Below, in pieces: positions 55,049-63,540 of a stretch of 64,000 nt of DNA; position 1 is the first letter of the stretch, and each line of letters starts with the position of its first letter. The notes below the pieces were generated by a model. It was not told where the DNA came from, did no database searches, and saw only the letters and a list, made by a program, of their open reading frames with translations. Source of the DNA: Pseudoalteromonas sp. CO133X. Lineage in GTDB: Bacteria > Pseudomonadota > Gammaproteobacteria > Enterobacterales > Alteromonadaceae. The stretch is from the NCBI GenBank assembly GCA_004208945.1, contig SGPE01000030.1, positions 248,001 through 312,000 on the forward strand, in the 5' to 3' direction. Position numbers and translations under genes: made by a program.

Positions 55049-55678
55049 GTGACACGAACAATTATAGCTATTGCTGGCGCATCTGCGTCGGGCAAGTCTC
55101 TTTTTAGCAAGACAATTTATAACGAATTAGTCAATGAGCTTGAACCGGGCGCGATCGCAGTGATCGAAGAAGATGCTTATTACAAAGACCAGTCGCATTT
55201 GCCGTTTGACCATCGAACGCAAACCAATTACGACCATCCTGATGCTTTCGAGCATGAGCTTTTGCATGAGCACTTACTTCAATTACGCGCTGGAAAATCA
55301 GTAGACGTACCAACTTATGACTATGCAATGCATACCCGTAGCGATGAAACGCGTCGAGTGGCACCTGCAAAAGTACTTATCGTTGAAGGTATTTTGCTAT
55401 TGAGTGATCCGGCACTTCGAAAAGAATTTGATATTAAGGTGTTCATTGATACACCGTTAGATATCTGCCTTATGCGCCGTATGCAACGAGATATGGAGCA
55501 GCGTGGCAGGACATTACAGTCCGTTGTTGATCAATATCAAGCGACAGTGCGACCTATGTTTTATCAGTTTATTGAGCCATCAAAGCACAAAGCTGATCTC
55601 GTAGTCACACGCGGCGGTATGAATCGCGTTGCCATTGATATAATTAAAAGTAAAATAAAATATTTACTGCAACAATAA
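55049..55678 (+). CDS. udk: Uridine kinase
   Basis: 209 residues from the GTG at 55049, or 219 from an ATG at 55019; neither has a strong ribosome site, and the open frame extends to 54845. Phosphorylates uridine and cytidine. P-loop GASASGKS, then EEDAYYKDQSHLPF, TNYDHPDAFEHELL, DVPTYDYAMHTRS, LIVEGILLLSD and LDICLMRRMQRDMEQRGR, all nearly as in E. coli. Forms an operon with the nucleoside transporter gene 18 bases downstream. Confidence 0.95.
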   Translation: MTRTIIAIAGASASGKSLFSKTIYNELVNELEPGAIAVIEEDAYYKDQSHLPFDHRTQTNYDHPDAFEHELLHEHLLQLRAGKSVDVPTYDYAMHTRSDETRRVAPAKVLIVEGILLLSDPALRKEFDIKVFIDTPLDICLMRRMQRDMEQRGRTLQSVVDQYQATVRPMFYQFIEPSKHKADLVVTRGGMNRVAIDIIKSKIKYLLQQ

Positions 55679-55696
55679 CAACGGGAAATAGTCAGT

Positions 55697-56920
55697 ATGA
55701 CAACATTTATGAGCTTAGTAGGCATTGTTGTGCTACTAGGCATTGCTTTTGCGGCTTCGACAAACCGTAAAGCAATTAATTTAAGAACTGTGGGCATCGC
55801 CTTTTTACTTCAAGTGTTAATTGGTGGCTTTGTCTTGTTCTTCGAGGTGGGCAAAAACGTACTGGCAAGTATGTCACGAGGCGTTTCATCGGTTATTGGT
55901 TATGCCAATGACGGGATTAGCTTCTTATTTGGCTCACTGGCATCGCAAGATACTTTAGGGTTTATTTTTGCGATACAAGTATTGCCCGTTATCGTGTTCT
56001 TCTCAGCACTCGTTGCTGTGTTGTATCACATCGGGGTGATGGATTGGATAATCAAGATTCTAGGCGGTGGCTTACAAAAGCTATTGAAAACCTCGCGACC
56101 TGAATCGCTTTCTGCAACCGCCAATATTTTCGTTGGCCAAACAGAAGCACCATTGATTGTTAAACCATTTATCGCCAGCATGACTAAGTCAGAGCTATTC
56201 GCGGTAATGGTAGGTGGCCTTGCTACCGTAGCAGGCTCTGTTATGGCAGGCTATGTAACAATTGGTGTAGAGCTTAAATACTTAATTGCAGCCAGCTTTA
56301 TGGCGGCACCAGGTGGTTTCTTAATGGCAAAAATGATTGTGCCAGAGACCGAAACACCAAAAGAAGATTTAGCAGATTTAGACGTACAAGAAGAAAAACC
56401 GGTTAACGTAATTGATGCAGCCGCATCAGGCGCCGCAAACGGTATGCAACTAGCACTGAATGTAGGTGCGATGTTACTTGCTTTCGTAGCACTTATTGCA
56501 CTTCTAAATGGGTTATTAGGCGGTATTGGTGGTTGGTTTGATCACCCAACATTAACGCTACAAGAAATTTTAGGTTATGTATTTGCACCCGTTGCATGGT
56601 TACTAGGTGTACCTTGGGACGAAGCAGTAATCGCAGGCAGTTTTATAGGTCAGAAGGTTGTAGTTAACGAATTCGTTGCTTACCTCGACTTTATTAATTA
56701 TCGCGATACGTTAAGCGCGCACACACAAGCGATTGTCACATTCGCGTTATGTGGGTTTGCTAACTTATCATCGATAGCAATTTTACTAGGTGGATTAGGC
56801 GGTATGGCGCCTAGTCGGCGAAAGGATATCGCACGCTTAGGGCTCAGAGCAGTGTTAGCAGGATCTATGGCTAACCTCATGAGTGCAGCAATTGCAGGTT
56901 TTTTCCTCTCGCTAGCTTAG
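55697..56920 (+). CDS. nupC: Concentrative nucleoside transporter (NupC/CNT family)
   Basis: 407 residues with many helices. CNT-family motifs: [76 protein letters not shown] and [21 protein letters not shown]. Imports nucleosides with H+ or Na+; in marine species Na+ is likely. With udk it forms an uptake-and-salvage operon opposite the catabolic deoB-deoD pair. A GGGAAA site precedes the ATG. Confidence 0.95.
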   Translation: MTTFMSLVGIVVLLGIAFAASTNRKAINLRTVGIAFLLQVLIGGFVLFFEVGKNVLASMSRGVSSVIGYANDGISFLFGSLASQDTLGFIFAIQVLPVIVFFSALVAVLYHIGVMDWIIKILGGGLQKLLKTSRPESLSATANIFVGQTEAPLIVKPFIASMTKSELFAVMVGGLATVAGSVMAGYVTIGVELKYLIAASFMAAPGGFLMAKMIVPETETPKEDLADLDVQEEKPVNVIDAAASGAANGMQLALNVGAMLLAFVALIALLNGLLGGIGGWFDHPTLTLQEILGYVFAPVAWLLGVPWDEAVIAGSFIGQKVVVNEFVAYLDFINYRDTLSAHTQAIVTFALCGFANLSSIAILLGGLGGMAPSRRKDIARLGLRAVLAGSMANLMSAAIAGFFLSLA

Positions 56921-57008
56921 AAACTTAATGAGATGAGCCGTAGTTGCAAAACAATAGGATAGGACTTTAAGGGGTTAAAGGTCTATCTGACTTGAACGAT
57001 ACTTCACC

Positions 57009-57028
57009 AAGGGCCGCAAGGCCCTTTT
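57009..57028 (+). terminator. Terminator of udk-nupC
   Basis: AAGGGCC-GCAA-GGCCCTT followed by Ts, about 90 bases after the nupC stop. Confidence 0.85.
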
Positions 57029-57077
57029 ATCGTTTTATGTGCTAAGATTTAATTACTAAGTCTTTTTAAGTACATAA

Positions 57078-57809
57078 ATGAAATATTCTCTATTTTTATT
57101 CGCCTTATTATGTATAAGTTGGCCTGCTCATAGTGAACCGACATTAACAGTCGTGACCGAACTTTCTCCTCCCAACCAAACGCTAATTAACAACCAAGTT
57201 GCAGGCGACAGTACACAGCTTGTTAAGGCTATATTTGCCAAAGCTAATTTAACAGCCAACATTGAACTGTATCCGTGGGCACGCGCTTATAGCATGGCAC
57301 TAAAAAAGCCAAATACGCTTATTTATAGCATGGCAAAAACACCTGAACGAGAAAGTAAATTCGAATGGATTGGAGCAGTAGCGACTTACCGCATGGGCTT
57401 TGTAAAGCTTACACAACGCGCTGATATTAATATAACAGCAAGCGAACAAGCTAAGCAGTATAAAGTTGCAGTTCAACGTGATGACCTTTCAGCAAAGCAG
57501 CTTTCTGAACGAGGCTATACCCTGATATACACTTCAGATATAACCCGCTCTTATCAATTGCTCATATCAGGCAAAGTAGACCTTATTGTCGATGATAAAA
57601 ACTACATAGCGGCAATGGCAGACCAATTAGCACAAGACGAACACAACTTCACCTTTGCTCATACTATCGACTTCTTAGTTATGAAAGGCTACCTTGCAGC
57701 AAATAAGAATACAGATCCAAATTACATTAAAGCACTGAAAGACGCTTTTTTAGATGTAGCAAAGAGCCAGACTTATCGAAAAGTGATGATGCAAACTGAA
57801 TATAATTAG
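57078..57809 (+). CDS. Periplasmic solute-binding protein (family 3), orphan
   Basis: 243 residues. Signal peptide (LFLFALLCISWPAHS), then TLTVVTELSPPNQTLI, the typical YPWARAYSMALKKPNTLIYSMAKTPERE.KFEWIGAV block, and DLIVDDKNYIAAMAD in lobe 2. This subgroup is frequent in Alteromonadales and has no permease nearby; roles in chemotaxis-like sensing or in amino-acid capture are possible. Its stop overlaps that of the convergent paralogue. Confidence 0.88.
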   Translation: MKYSLFLFALLCISWPAHSEPTLTVVTELSPPNQTLINNQVAGDSTQLVKAIFAKANLTANIELYPWARAYSMALKKPNTLIYSMAKTPERESKFEWIGAVATYRMGFVKLTQRADINITASEQAKQYKVAVQRDDLSAKQLSERGYTLIYTSDITRSYQLLISGKVDLIVDDKNYIAAMADQLAQDEHNFTFAHTIDFLVMKGYLAANKNTDPNYIKALKDAFLDVAKSQTYRKVMMQTEYN

Positions 57810-58570
57810 TGCTGACTGACCAAGTACTCATTTATTAACTTGTCTAACTTACCTTGTTTCATTAGCTTTTGATAGCTGGTTTGAAATTGCTCAACAATTT
57901 CTTTAGGCATATTTTTATTCAACGCTAAAAAGTTACCCGTCGTATCGTTAAGGGGGAGTTCTATTAACTTTACAACTTCTTGACCCGCATAACCGTATTG
58001 CATGAGTTGATAATGGAAGGATAATTCTGAGCCGATAATAAGGTCGAGCTTTCCCTTAAAGAATAAGTTAATGCATTCATAATAATGGCTAAATTTAAGT
58101 AAATTCTGCTCATTTTCAAAGCCAATATTTTCTACAAACTGCTCATAAATACTGTCTCTAACCACACCTAGAGTGTAATCTTTCACCTCAGATAAATCTC
58201 GCGGATTAACTTGGGGATTCGATTTTAAGCGGTAAAAATAATTACTGGATGAAGCCATAGGTCCAACCCAATTAAATAAAGGCTCTCTATCTGGGATACG
58301 TGCTGTAGACACCAGCCCTGCCATCGGCTCCTCTTGCGCTAAGTGATATGCTCTAGACCAAGGTAATAAGATGAATTTACATTCAATATCTGCATCCACA
58401 CACATTGCTCTTACAAATCGAAGGTTAATTCCTTCCAAGTAGCCTTTATTAGAGAAGTTATAAGGGGGAAACTGCTCGGTATAGATGGTCACACTGTGCT
58501 TGGCGTACACAACAGGTGTAATGTACAAACACGCTAATACAAGATATCTAAAAATGGCTAAAATACTCAA
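57806..58570 (-). CDS. Periplasmic solute-binding protein (family 3), orphan paralogue
   Basis: 254 residues. N-terminal hydrophobic signal (FRYLVLACLYITPVVYA), then VTIYTEQFPPYNFSNKGYLEGINLRFVRAM, LPWSRAYHLAQEEP, ARIPDREPLFNWVGPM and KLDLIIGSELSFHY. It is related to its convergent neighbour but clearly diverged. The two stop codons share bases (TTAG, 57806-57809), leaving no room for a terminator, so transcripts must overlap. Confidence 0.88.
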   Translation of the reverse strand: MSILAIFRYLVLACLYITPVVYAKHSVTIYTEQFPPYNFSNKGYLEGINLRFVRAMCVDADIECKFILLPWSRAYHLAQEEPMAGLVSTARIPDREPLFNWVGPMASSSNYFYRLKSNPQVNPRDLSEVKDYTLGVVRDSIYEQFVENIGFENEQNLLKFSHYYECINLFFKGKLDLIIGSELSFHYQLMQYGYAGQEVVKLIELPLNDTTGNFLALNKNMPKEIVEQFQTSYQKLMKQGKLDKLINEYLVSQH

Positions 58571-58626
58571 ATACGACGACTGAATTAACTATAGAAATGT
58601 TCATGCTACCAGTCAATTTTTAGGCA

Positions 58627-58652
58627 TAAAAAAAGCAAGCCGTAGCTTGCTT
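58627..58652 (-). terminator. Terminator of the cold-shock gene
   Basis: AAGCAAGC-CGTA-GCTTGCTT with an A run on the left, giving a T tract on the minus strand. Confidence 0.88.
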
Positions 58653-58679
58653 CTTCTTAATTTTTACTAAAAGTAAAAA

Positions 58680-58889
58680 TTATAACGGAGTGATGTTATC
58701 CGCTTGAGGGCCTTTTTGACCTTGTGAAAGAGTGAACTCTACACGTTGGCCTTCAGCTAAAGTTTTGAAACCTTCGCTTTTGATAGCGCTGAAGTGTGCA
58801 AACACGTCTGGGCCATTTTCTTGCTCGATGAAACCAAAACCTTTAGATTCGTTAAACCACTTAACTGTACCTGAAACAACGTTAGACAT
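58680..58889 (-). CDS. CspA-family cold-shock protein
   Basis: 69 residues from the ATG at 58889, with AGGA eight bases upstream; an ATG two codons earlier lies too close to that site. Five-strand OB fold with both RNA-binding motifs: KGFGFI and [25 protein letters not shown] at the start and [10 protein letters not shown] at the end. An RNA chaperone that opens secondary structure, not necessarily cold-induced. Confidence 0.95.
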   Translation of the reverse strand: MSNVVSGTVKWFNESKGFGFIEQENGPDVFAHFSAIKSEGFKTLAEGQRVEFTLSQGQKGPQADNITPL

Positions 58890-59134
58890 AGTCATATTCC
58901 TGATATAAAAAATTAAACAATGCCCTTAATGGGCGGGTATAGCAAAAAATCAGATGGAACTTAAAAACTTCAGGACGGTACTACAAGTATTACTTATACA
59001 ACAACGAAATAAAGATTTAATTACACGCTTTCTTTCTAGCTGCGCCATACTATATAGAGTTACTAGAATAAGTCAAACACTATCGAACGCCGCATAGGCC
59101 ATCATAAACAGGGCTTGCAGATACTTTTGAATAA

Positions 59135-59839
59135 TTAAAACTCAAACTCTAGCGCCAAACGAAAGCTATGATCTTTGCCCGACTGGCTCAGCTCACTAAT
59201 AAAACCAGCTTCCCATTTTAATTGATGCTTGGGGCTAAAACGGTGCAAACCTATAAAACCTGGGCCAACACCAAAAAAGTCTTCACCTGCGTAAATTTCA
59301 ATAGATGGTTGAAACTCAGAGCGATAGCGATAACGATACTGGGCACGAAATTCACTTTCCCACTCGTTTTCAATATCAGCCCCCCACTCATAAACTACAA
59401 AGGCATTAAGAGTTAAACTCGTGCGACCAAACTCTTTTTCCCATAAGAAACCACTTGTCGCTTCATATGCATCTAGAGTGTGCTGTTTTTCAAGCTCAAA
59501 TAATGCGCCCCAATCTGCCCATAAACGGCCTTGCTCAACTAGCTGCCAACGAAGCTCAACCTCGTAAGAAGCTAAACCAAAATCACCATTGTCATCGCGC
59601 TCTCCTACTAGATAACCTTCTAAGCTCATAGTATCGTTAATTGCACCACCAAAGCCTGCGCGCTGCGCTAGCACATTACCGTTATCAGTTTGCCTAGATA
59701 CCAAACGCCACTCAACTTCACGCTCAAAGGGAAGCACATAAGGGTGATATACTTTATCAACCACCATGCCATCTGCATGTACGACTTGGCTGATACTTGC
59801 TAACAGCAAACAACTTAAACTAACTATTAAGAACCGCAT
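59135..59839 (-). CDS. Outer-membrane beta-barrel-like protein, last gene of the iron-type operon
   Basis: 234 residues. Signal peptide (LLLASISQVVHA), then strands with alternating hydrophobic residues: EVEWRLVSRQ, SLEGYLVGER, YEVELRWQLVEQG, LTLNAFVVYEWG, FRAQYRYRYR and a final SFRLALEFEF with terminal Phe. Consistent with a small barrel of about 10-12 strands, which could pass metal or sense it. Its start overlaps the end of the FTR1-like gene by 13 bases. No named family recognised. Confidence 0.75.
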   Translation of the reverse strand: MRFLIVSLSCLLLASISQVVHADGMVVDKVYHPYVLPFEREVEWRLVSRQTDNGNVLAQRAGFGGAINDTMSLEGYLVGERDDNGDFGLASYEVELRWQLVEQGRLWADWGALFELEKQHTLDAYEATSGFLWEKEFGRTSLTLNAFVVYEWGADIENEWESEFRAQYRYRYRSEFQPSIEIYAGEDFFGVGPGFIGLHRFSPKHQLKWEAGFISELSQSGKDHSFRLALEFEF

Positions 59840-60573
59840 ACAGGCTCCTTGGTCTCTTTAATTTTTAAAACGCGAACTATGGTGATAAATGCGAGTGTAG
59901 CAACGACATACACCCACAGCGCGGTTTTACTCGGCGTGGCTTCGTAGCCCACTAAGGCTTTTAATACTCGCCCAAGCTCAGAGTTTTCAACTAAAAACCC
60001 ACGCCAATCTAAATAATTTGCGGTCACATCAAGTAAGTCGACCTGACTTGCTAAATCAAGAAGTACCAGTAACTTTGCTGTTGCATTGAAGGCTAGCAAC
60101 ACAATCAAAGGCTGCACGCCAGCACGCTTGGTAATACTTTCAAGCAAAAAGAACAGTAACACACCAAAGCTAATACAAATGCCAACACCTAGAAAAGTAC
60201 CCAGTATTAATGGCTCAGCGGTATCTTTACTGTGCCAAAAACTCACTAAATAAATCATGTAATGGCTTAAATACAAAGCCATGGTTGCAATCAAGGCCAG
60301 CGCAGCCGCTATGCTTCGTTGCTGACAGCTAATTAATGCAGCGACAAAAATTATGATACACAGCAGCATTTGTATGAACTCTAAGCCTCGATGGTCAAAT
60401 AACTGGCTAAGCCAAGCAGCAGTTTGTACAAATACCAAACTCATCAAGATACCAATAACGGCATAAATACTCACTTGGCGCTGGCTTAAAGGCACAATCA
60501 AGCTCAAAAGCACGGCTAAAATCACCACTGGCAGAAGCTGGTTAATGGTCATTAATAAACTAGTTATCAGCAT
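59827..60573 (-). CDS. FTR1-like iron-permease-type membrane protein (divergent)
   Basis: 248 residues with seven predicted helices. The layout matches bacterial FTR1/EfeU-type permeases: a first helix after INQLLPVVILAVLLSLIVPLSQ, a loop LSQLFDHRGLEFIQMLLCIIIF where FTR1 has a conserved loop and helix, and a long central helix block. The iron-binding REGLE motifs are not intact: the first is lost and the only trace is HRGLE. The cupredoxin-like gene upstream, partner of FTR1 permeases in known systems, supports the assignment. Transport of iron is inferred and the altered motifs leave doubt. Confidence 0.6.
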   Translation of the reverse strand: MLITSLLMTINQLLPVVILAVLLSLIVPLSQRQVSIYAVIGILMSLVFVQTAAWLSQLFDHRGLEFIQMLLCIIIFVAALISCQQRSIAAALALIATMALYLSHYMIYLVSFWHSKDTAEPLILGTFLGVGICISFGVLLFFLLESITKRAGVQPLIVLLAFNATAKLLVLLDLASQVDLLDVTANYLDWRGFLVENSELGRVLKALVGYEATPSKTALWVYVVATLAFITIVRVLKIKETKEPVCGS

Positions 60574-60907
60574 CTTTCACCTGTGTAGCCACAACAGTTC
60601 CTCGTGCCGTATTAGGCGAAAACTCGCCAAAAAAGTCATAACGCCCAGGGCTGAGTGGTCCGATATAAATGACACTCGTGCGACCTGGGTAGAGCACTTT
60701 TTCGCGGTTTAAGTCAAAACTATCGAATTCTTCTGGGGTGTCATCTTGGTTTTCGATCAAAAGCCGCAACTTCTTATTGGCAGGTACTTTAATTTCAGCA
60801 GGATAAAACAAATGCTCTTTTAAAATCAGCTTGTACTCTTTGGCGTAAGCAAGCCAAGACGACATACATAGTAGCAGCATAGAAAGCGCCAATATCCATT
60901 TATTCAC
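60560..60907 (-). CDS. Cupredoxin-like periplasmic protein (FTR1-system partner)
   Basis: 115 residues. Signal peptide (ILALSMLLLCMSSWLAYA) and one small beta-sandwich: LILKEHLFYPAEIKVPANKKLRLLIEN, then DDTPEEFDSFDLNREKVLYPG and IGPLSPGRYDFFGEFSPNTARG. The TPEEF and FFGEF segments are those of the cupredoxin-like proteins coded beside FTR1 permeases (FtrB-like). The His often present after FGEF is Ser here, and no Cys/Met copper ligands are seen, so the metal may be bound by carboxylates or not at all. Overlaps both neighbours by 8-14 bases. Confidence 0.8.
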   Translation of the reverse strand: MNKWILALSMLLLCMSSWLAYAKEYKLILKEHLFYPAEIKVPANKKLRLLIENQDDTPEEFDSFDLNREKVLYPGRTSVIYIGPLSPGRYDFFGEFSPNTARGTVVATQVKDADN

Positions 60908-62210
60908 TCACTTCTCCTTGCATAAAGGAGACACTCACTCGCAAGCCACCAAGGTGACTATCTGCTAAAGCAATATCAGCGTTATAAATCGACACTATGT
61001 GTTCAACAATGGCCATACCCAGCCCAGCTCCTTGCTCACCTGATGGATGTTTATCGCCACCCACACGGTAGAAACGGTTAAAAATACGCTGTTTTTGAGC
61101 TTCATCAATACCAGGGCCTGAGTCATCTACTTGCCAGATAAAACGATTATTTTCGGCTTTCAAGGTAATACAAATTTCTCCCACAGCGGGGGTATATTTT
61201 ATGGCGTTACTTAGTAAATTGCCAAACAAAGTGAGCAAGGTAAATTCGTCACCTGCAATAACAAAATCCCCCCCCTCAATGCTAATGGTATGCTCTTTTT
61301 CATCTATACGCTCATAAAGTTGTGCCACTACTTGCTGGCTAATTTCTAATACCGATATAGGGCTAAATTGCTCTTGCCATTGCTCTGGATAAGTACGACC
61401 CAAAATCAACATCTGTTCAACGATATTGCTCAGTTTATCAACGCCTTTTTCCATCGCATCAAGCTCAACACTCTCAACACCTTGAGCCACTAAATTATGC
61501 ACATTGATTTTTAAACTACTCAGCGGCGTGCGCAGTTCGTGGGCCGCATCAGAGGCAAAAAAGCGCTCTCGTAAATAAGCACTTTCAACCCGTTTGAATA
61601 GATCGTTTAGGCGGCTTATTACAGGTTTTATTTCTTGCTCTGGGGTTTGCCAAGGGATTGCAGTAAAGTCATTTGCTTGACGATGTTTAAGCTGATTTGA
61701 TAACCGAGTTAGTGGCGCAAGCCCTTGTTTCACAAACACACTAATAAGGAGAGCAAGGATAGGCACACTCCATAACAGCGGCGTCATGGCCGACAAAATT
61801 ACGGTTTCGGTTAGCGCCACACGTTTACTCAAAGGCTCAGCAATAAGCACGCGCTTATTACCTTCGCTTAAGCGATACACTTTGACGCGTTGCCCTGCCA
61901 AGTTCTCAACACTAAACCCGGTTTGCCACTGACTTTGATTGCTAGGGTTATGCTGCAATGATTTTGAGCTTGAGGCCAAGCTGTCATCAACCCAAACTTG
62001 AAATAATAACTGCGGTAGATCACTCGTATAGGCTGGAGCTTCTTTACTGAGTGGCTGTTCGATTAACACATGCGCCAGCGTTACCAACTCGTTATCAAGC
62101 AGTGCTTCAGCCTGATTCATACTTTCACGGTAACCTTTAGTAAATGCCAAAAAGCAGGTTAAGATCACCATAGACAATATGAGTAGAGTCAGCCTTTTAC
62201 GAATTGACAC
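60900..62210 (-). CDS. Sensor histidine kinase, QseC/PmrB-like
   Basis: 436 residues. Two helices (LTLLILSMVILTCFLAF and ALTETVILSAMTPLLWSVPILALLISVF) enclose a ~110-residue periplasmic sensor region. HAMP-like, then FFASDAAHELRTPLSSLKINVH with the phospho-His. ATPase boxes are NLLSNAIKYTP, DDSGPGI and GAGLGMAIVEHI. Its start shares one base with the end of the response regulator gene. Because it is co-translated with the metal-uptake-type genes, it probably senses metal or envelope status and regulates this operon. Confidence 0.93.
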   Translation of the reverse strand: MSIRKRLTLLILSMVILTCFLAFTKGYRESMNQAEALLDNELVTLAHVLIEQPLSKEAPAYTSDLPQLLFQVWVDDSLASSSKSLQHNPSNQSQWQTGFSVENLAGQRVKVYRLSEGNKRVLIAEPLSKRVALTETVILSAMTPLLWSVPILALLISVFVKQGLAPLTRLSNQLKHRQANDFTAIPWQTPEQEIKPVISRLNDLFKRVESAYLRERFFASDAAHELRTPLSSLKINVHNLVAQGVESVELDAMEKGVDKLSNIVEQMLILGRTYPEQWQEQFSPISVLEISQQVVAQLYERIDEKEHTISIEGGDFVIAGDEFTLLTLFGNLLSNAIKYTPAVGEICITLKAENNRFIWQVDDSGPGIDEAQKQRIFNRFYRVGGDKHPSGEQGAGLGMAIVEHIVSIYNADIALADSHLGGLRVSVSFMQGEVSE

Positions 62211-62869
62211 TAGCGCTTACCCACCACATAACCAATGCCGCGTAAGGTTTTAATAAACTCTTTCGGGAATTTTTTACGCAAGTGATGAATGTGCACTTCG
62301 ATGGTATTTGACCCCACCTCTTCGCCCCATTCATACAGTTTATTCTCTAACTGCTGTTTTGATTGCACGCGGCCTTGGTTTTCTAGCAAGGCTTTTAGGA
62401 GCATAAACTCTTTACGTGGCAAGTTTACTGGCTCACCTTGAAAACTCACGGTAAAAGCGGCGGTGTCCATTTCAACATCACCGACTTTTAAAGTGCTGGT
62501 CTGAGCTTGGGTCACACGCCTGCTGGCAACCCGAAGACGGGCAAATAATTCTGCGGGATCAAAAGGCTTTGCTAGGTAATCATCAGCACCTAAATCTAGC
62601 CCCATGACTTTATCATCAATACTGCCCCGAGCCGTTAAAATCACCACGGGCAGATTTTTACGATGCTTTTTGATGTGTTTTAAAATGTCGATGCCATCAC
62701 CGTCTGGTAGTCCTAAATCAAGAACTACCAGCTCAATTTCATCATTTTGCAGCCATTGCATCGCTGACTTAACGGTCGAACTATGTTCAACACTGTATCC
62801 TTGTTGACGTAAAGAACGACACAGGCCTTCTGCCACTAAATGGTCGTCTTCAACGAGCAATAAATGCAT
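62210..62869 (-). CDS. OmpR-family response regulator, QseB/PmrA-like
   Basis: 219 residues. Receiver: LLVEDDHLVAEGL, phospho-Asp in VVLDLGLPDGDGID, VILTARG and YLAKPFDPAELFAR. C-terminal winged helix: NLPRKEFMLLKALLENQG, EVHIHHLRKKF and LRGIGYVV. Cognate partner of the kinase immediately downstream; three bases after the TPR gene, so part of the same transcript. Confidence 0.95.
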   Translation of the reverse strand: MHLLLVEDDHLVAEGLCRSLRQQGYSVEHSSTVKSAMQWLQNDEIELVVLDLGLPDGDGIDILKHIKKHRKNLPVVILTARGSIDDKVMGLDLGADDYLAKPFDPAELFARLRVASRRVTQAQTSTLKVGDVEMDTAAFTVSFQGEPVNLPRKEFMLLKALLENQGRVQSKQQLENKLYEWGEEVGSNTIEVHIHHLRKKFPKEFIKTLRGIGYVVGKR

Positions 62870-62872
62870 AGT

Positions 62873-63520
62873 TTATCTCTTTATTTTTTTCTCTACCTTA
62901 GCCAATAGTTTAGTAATTTCTTGTTGGCGGTAAAGATCTGCTTTTGGTCTATCAGGGCGCGCTGGCGCTTGCTGTGCAACCAATAAAAACTCTCTAGCTG
63001 ATTTATACTTGCGCTCGTCATAGAGAAATGACGCATATAAATAGTTGCTATCGATACCACGCGGGTTTAGCTCAAGCGCTTGCTTAAACAATTTTTTCGC
63101 TTCATCGTCATCACCAAAACCAATTGGCCAACCTGGTACTTTACCGTATAAGGTTGCAAGGCTGGTGTATGCTGAGCCATCAAGCGCTTTTGGATCTAGG
63201 CTTAGCGCTTTTTCAAATTGTGCTTTCGCATCTTTTGCAAGACCTAGCGCACCTAAGCCCCCTTTTGCACCTGCATAGCTCGATAACACAATACCGTACC
63301 AAATATGGCTGGCTGCTTGCTGGTCGTTGGCTTTTGTAAACTCTGCGGTTTCGCTCGCTAACTTTTCGAATGCATCTAACTGCGCATCGTCAACTAATTC
63401 GTAATTAACCACTGCCCACTGCTTTTGCACCGAACTTAAATCACTATTAAAGTCGGCTTTTGCAGGCGCAGCCATGATAACACCTAACATCATTAGGGCT
63501 TTAAAATTTAGTTTAGTCAT
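62873..63520 (-). CDS. Periplasmic TPR protein, first gene of the iron-type operon
   Basis: 215 residues from the ATG at 63520 (AAGGTGA upstream); an ATG two codons earlier is too close to that site. Signal peptide (LMMLGVIMAAPAKA). Several TPR helices: AASHIWYGIVLSSYAG, AKAQFEKALSLDPKALDGSAYTSLATLYG, AKKLFKQALELNPRGIDSNYLYASFLY and KYKSAREFLLVAQQAP. Proteins of this build precede other two-component/metal operons; probably a protein-protein adaptor in the periplasm. Confidence 0.85.
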   Translation of the reverse strand: MTKLNFKALMMLGVIMAAPAKADFNSDLSSVQKQWAVVNYELVDDAQLDAFEKLASETAEFTKANDQQAASHIWYGIVLSSYAGAKGGLGALGLAKDAKAQFEKALSLDPKALDGSAYTSLATLYGKVPGWPIGFGDDDEAKKLFKQALELNPRGIDSNYLYASFLYDERKYKSAREFLLVAQQAPARPDRPKADLYRQQEITKLLAKVEKKIKR

Positions 63521-63540
63521 AATCATTCACCTTAATCAAT

